This document shows positions 61,964 to 64,000 of a stretch of DNA of 64,000 bases, piece after piece (the stretch's first letter is position 1; every line of letters begins with the position of its first letter). The notes under the pieces are model-generated. The model was not told the DNA's origin and did not search any database. It was given only the letters and a program-made list of their open reading frames with translations. This DNA is from Paratissierella sp033809995 (GTDB taxonomy: Bacteria > Bacillota > Clostridia > Tissierellales > Tissierellaceae): assembly GCA_033809995.1 (NCBI GenBank), contig JAPXKQ010000006.1:1-64000 (forward strand), read 5' to 3'. A program made the position numbers and the translations under genes.

Positions 61964-62305
61964 AAAAAAGGCTTCTATTGAAGTATTAAAACATTTAAGG
62001 AAGCCTTTTTTGAAACTCATTTACGGAAAGTCCCATAAATTAAATTATTAGAATTGTAGGACTTTCCTATTCGTTATAAAAAAGGCTTCTAAAGAAGCGT
62101 TAATTATATTAATGAAGCCTTTTTTGAAACTCATTGACGGAAAGTTCGATAATATAAAAGGAAATTAAAAGTAGAACTTTCCTATTCGTTATAAAAAAGG
62201 CTTCTATTGAAGAGTTATTAATTAATGAAGCTTTCTTTGAAACTCATTTACGGAAAGTTCATATTAATACGAAAAAATGGTAGAACTTTCCTATTTGTTA
62301 TAGAA
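61964..62305. repeat. Three tandem ~114-nt units with two hairpin modules each
   Basis: The gap 61912-62435 has no gene. Each unit has module A, AAAAAAGGCTTC ... GAAGCCTTTTTT, and module B, TTGAAACTCATT-A/G-ACGGAAAGT ... ACTTTCCTATTCGTTATA. TGAAACTCATT begins at 62011, 62125 and 62238, giving periods of 114 and 113. In module B the stem is GGAAAGTCC/GGACTTTCC in unit 1 and GGAAAGTTC/GAACTTTCC in units 2 and 3, a paired change that keeps the stem. Loops differ. The third module A is imperfect. A single module B copy lies at 47920-47992. Confidence 0.85.
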
Positions 62306-62435
62306 AGATTTTTATTGTATTAAATAAAGTTAATTAATAATCTTTTGTTAATTTACCTTTTAATACAATAGTTTTTAATTAGTTTTTTTCACATACTAAA
62401 AAAGGAGGTACAAAAAATCAGAAGGGAGTGGTTAT

Positions 62436-62891
62436 GTGAAATTAAAAAAGAGAGTCATTTTATTAGCACTTTCTTTAGTTTTAGCAATACCAGCTATTTC
62501 CTTTGCAAATGATGATTTGGAAATATTAGCAAGTGACAGATTAGGAAATAAAATTCTTCATGAAGAAAAAGGACATTGTGATAGAAAAGAAATACCTGAA
62601 GAAATTAAGATAAAGATTAAAGAATTGAAGGAGAAATTAAGAAAAGGTGAAATCGATAAAGAACAATATGATGAGGAAATGAAAAAGCTATTTCCCGAAA
62701 AACCACATTTAGACGATAAAGGCTCCTTCAATGAATTACCTGAAGAAACAAAGTCAAAACTTCAGGAATTAAAGAAGAAATTATTAAATGGGGAGATAAC
62801 AGAAGAACAATTCCAAGAAGAAGTGGATAAAATAATGCCCAGGAGAGAAATGCCTAAAAAATTAAATCCTAGGAAGTTTAAAAAAGACTAG
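62436..62891 (+). CDS. Secreted protein with two helical SHOCT-like repeats
   Basis: The 151-residue product has a signal peptide (cleavage near SFA-ND, residue 24). The rest is charged and helical and holds two similar units: IKIKELKEKLRKGEIDKEQYDEEMKKLFP (about 55-84) and SKLQELKKKLLNGEITEEQFQEEVDKIMP (about 107-136). The pattern L-x-L-L-x-x-G-x-I-T-x-E-x-F resembles the SHOCT motif. GTG 62436 follows GGGAGTGG. Function unknown. It ends at a perfect terminator hairpin shared with the convergent gene. Confidence 0.78.
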   Translation: MKLKKRVILLALSLVLAIPAISFANDDLEILASDRLGNKILHEEKGHCDRKEIPEEIKIKIKELKEKLRKGEIDKEQYDEEMKKLFPEKPHLDDKGSFNELPEETKSKLQELKKKLLNGEITEEQFQEEVDKIMPRREMPKKLNPRKFKKD

Positions 62892-62931
62892 TAACTTCTG
62901 TACCTCTAAGAATTTAAGGACGTGAAAATTA

Positions 62932-62970
62932 TAGTGAAGGTAGCTAGATATAGCTACCTTCACTATTTTT
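62932..62970. terminator. Bidirectional terminator
   Basis: AGTGAAGGTAGCTA and TAGCTACCTTCACT form a perfect 14-bp stem with a GATA loop; ATTTTTTTA follows on the plus strand. It separates convergent genes. Confidence 0.85.
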
Positions 62971-63017
62971 TTATAACGAATAGAAAAATTCTACTCTTAA
63001 TTTCTTTTTAAAATCAT

Positions 63018-63501
63018 TTATTTAAATGGGACATTCCTGTTCTCCACATTTAATAAGCCCTTACATTCTCCACCACGATCCCCTGTTATATCCAAGAGAT
63101 AAGCATTTGGTGCAACTCCACCAAAGTAGATATCTTTAGAACTATATGCTGGTATCTCTAGCTTATAATACTGATCTGGGTTAGTAGGAGAGGTTATCCA
63201 AATTGAAACTTGATTATTTCCTGTATTTGTAAAAGCAACTCTAAAATAGTTTCTAGTATAGCCTGTGGCAAAACCAAGTTCCGTGTTTTCTTCAATTTCC
63301 AAGCCATCTTCTCCATATGGGGAAATCTGATTTAGGGTCAATATTTTCATCAACATTTTCCTCTATTCCGAGATTATTTACTTCATATTCATTGTCTCTA
63401 TTTGATAAACTATTTTCACTATTGCCCTTTGGAATAAGAATTGCAATCACAATCAATACCAATACTCCAAGCCGAATTAATCCTATTGTTTTTTTATTCA
63501 A
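63018..63501 (-). pseudogene. Frameshifted small exported protein gene
   Basis: Two minus frames make one gene. The first (63501-63292) starts at TTG after AAGGTGGTG, has a membrane anchor (about 7-24) and reads to NIDPKSDFP; the second (ending 63018) continues in the next frame with YGEDGLEIEENTELGFATGYTRNYFRVAFTNTGNNQVSIWIT. The join lies in a run of four C on the coding strand (63319-63322); one C fewer would give DFPYGEDG and a single protein of about 160 residues. The end, FGGVAPNAYLLDITGDRGGECKGLLNVENR, looks like a folded beta domain. Mutation, phase variation or sequencing error are all possible. Confidence 0.7.
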
Positions 63502-63556
63502 GCTGTATCACCACCTTAAAGGTGAGTTTATCATATCTGCTGTTAAAAATAGAAGT

Positions 63557-63587
63557 ATCACCTCCAAAATGTCATGAAGGAGGTGAT
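63557..63587. other. Inverted repeat of anti-Shine-Dalgarno and Shine-Dalgarno sequences
   Basis: ATCACCTCC and GGAGGTGAT are perfect complements 13 bases apart. ATCACCTCC equals the end of 16S rRNA. It lies about 55 nt upstream of the frameshifted gene, whose own AAGGTGGTG site is also in a CACCTT / AAGGTG hairpin. Confidence 0.6.
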
Positions 63588-63698
63588 TAGCACAGTTAAG
63601 ATAATTATATACAAATACTTAAACTATTTTATAATCTAATAATCGTATTGTTGTTCTGTTTTTGGTGTGCTAAATACAACCAGATTCAAATCGGGGTT

Positions 63699-63839
63699 AT
63701 GGGGGTGTATATTTTGTACTATAATCTAGATTTGTTTGGGAAAAAGTTTGTTGAGATAAGAAATAATCTTGGATATACCCAAAAAGATTTATCTGTATAT
63801 ATCATTCTTTTTAAAAAAGCAAATACTCTATATCTTTAA
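63699..63839 (+). pseudogene. Remnant of an XRE-type HTH regulator gene
   Basis: From ATG 63699 (or TTG 63714, with GGGGGTG six bases before it) the frame gives 46 residues, with YNLDLFGKKFVEIRNNLGYT then QKDLS, the usual first helices of an XRE DNA-binding domain. The frame then leaves the pattern (VYIILFKKANTLYL) and stops before the recognition helix. No continuation is seen in other frames before the convergent gene at 63836. So it appears to be a truncated 5' fragment. Confidence 0.5.
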
Positions 63840-64000
63840 AAATTTAATATAATTAATATAAAAAAACCAACCAGTAAAAAATTGAGCGATAACATAAAAC
63901 TTAAAAGACCATATTTTTTATCTATTTTTGTAAATTGATATACATTGTACCCAATAACTCCAAAAGTTAATATGATAAATGACAAAGGCGCTAAAAAATT
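63836..64000 (-). CDS. C-terminal end of a membrane protein, cut by window edge
   Basis: A minus-strand frame is open from the window end for 54 codons and stops with TAA at 63838-63836. It has two hydrophobic segments, LSFIILTFGVIGYNVY and LNFLLVGFFILIILNF, separated by a charged loop KIDKKYG. This suits the end of a polytopic membrane protein; no family can be named from this piece. Confidence 0.45.
   Translation of the reverse strand, partial: NFLAPLSFIILTFGVIGYNVYQFTKIDKKYGLLSFMLSLNFLLVGFFILIILNF

Noticed and set aside
61964..62305. CRISPR-like array
   Set aside because: Units of 114 nt are similar throughout, including paired arms, and have no short identical repeats with unique spacers; no cas genes are near.
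1..64000. tRNA, rRNA, transposase or phage genes
   Set aside because: None recognised on either strand by motif reading; short RNA genes could be missed without a covariance search.

Overview
The window is AT-rich chromosomal DNA of an anaerobic, spore-forming Firmicute, most likely a clostridium in the broad sense. I infer this from strong GGAGG-type ribosome sites, frequent TTG and GTG starts, CotF-type coat proteins, a GerS-like lipoprotein beside alr, an electron-bifurcating [FeFe] hydrogenase with its maturases, and tyrosine phenol-lyase. I cannot fix the genus; fusions such as GT4-CsaB and AcpS-NnrD would suit Tissierellales-like lineages, but that is inference.

Layout. 1-888: 5' part of an AEC permease. 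1068-13100 (minus): the conserved Firmicute block ftsE-ftsX-M23 activator-ctpA-MinJ-like-uvrB-uvrA, interrupted by an antisense lipoprotein gene at 6113-7711. 13209-19757 (plus): 5-formyl-THF cyclo-ligase, a CofE-like ligase, and a polysaccharide operon (GT4, two DUF4330 paralogues, O-antigen ligase) with a degenerate CPBP protein. 19818-23460 (minus): a tyrosine catabolism unit (tyrosine phenol-lyase, Na+-dependent transporter, GntR regulator) with a clear operator candidate. 23759-30864 (minus): PrcB-like protein, transketolase, then cell-wall polymer genes (TagA/WecG, GT4-CsaB fusion, GNAT, secreted protein). 31301-35121 (minus): acpS-nnrD fusion, gerS-like, alr, mazE, mazF. 35363-41045 (minus): pyrBIFKDE plus a carbamate kinase gene broken by a stop codon, behind a PyrR-type attenuator. 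41249-41796: two coat proteins. 41898-44576 (plus): SAM-I riboswitch and metNIQ. 44773-46579: a small acidic protein and leucyl aminopeptidase. 46713-49314: DUF362 ferredoxin-like protein and small membrane proteins. 49777-57530 (minus): hydCBA-hydEGF. 57811-61911 (minus): lipoprotein, YjiH, RNase Z, EamA transporter. 61960-64000: structured tandem repeats, a secreted repeat protein, a frameshifted gene, an HTH remnant and a partial membrane protein.

How the parts fit: tyrosine cleavage, H2 production and methionine uptake suggest an amino-acid-fermenting anaerobe. The hydrogenase promoter carries a Rex-like site, uvrB has a LexA box, pyr genes are attenuated by PyrR and met genes by SAM.

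Between genes the DNA is unusually rich in two repeat classes: tandem arrays of strict 7-bp period in many variants, and a GATTCCTCG...GAATGACA-type palindromic element often lying between two such arrays. A third class, 114-nt tandem units with covarying hairpin arms, is at 61964-62305, with a single copy at 47920-47992. No rRNA, tRNA, CRISPR array, transposase or prophage was seen. No clearly new multi-gene system was found; the best leads are the structured repeats, the heptamer arrays, the stop codon in carbamate kinase and the domain fusions.
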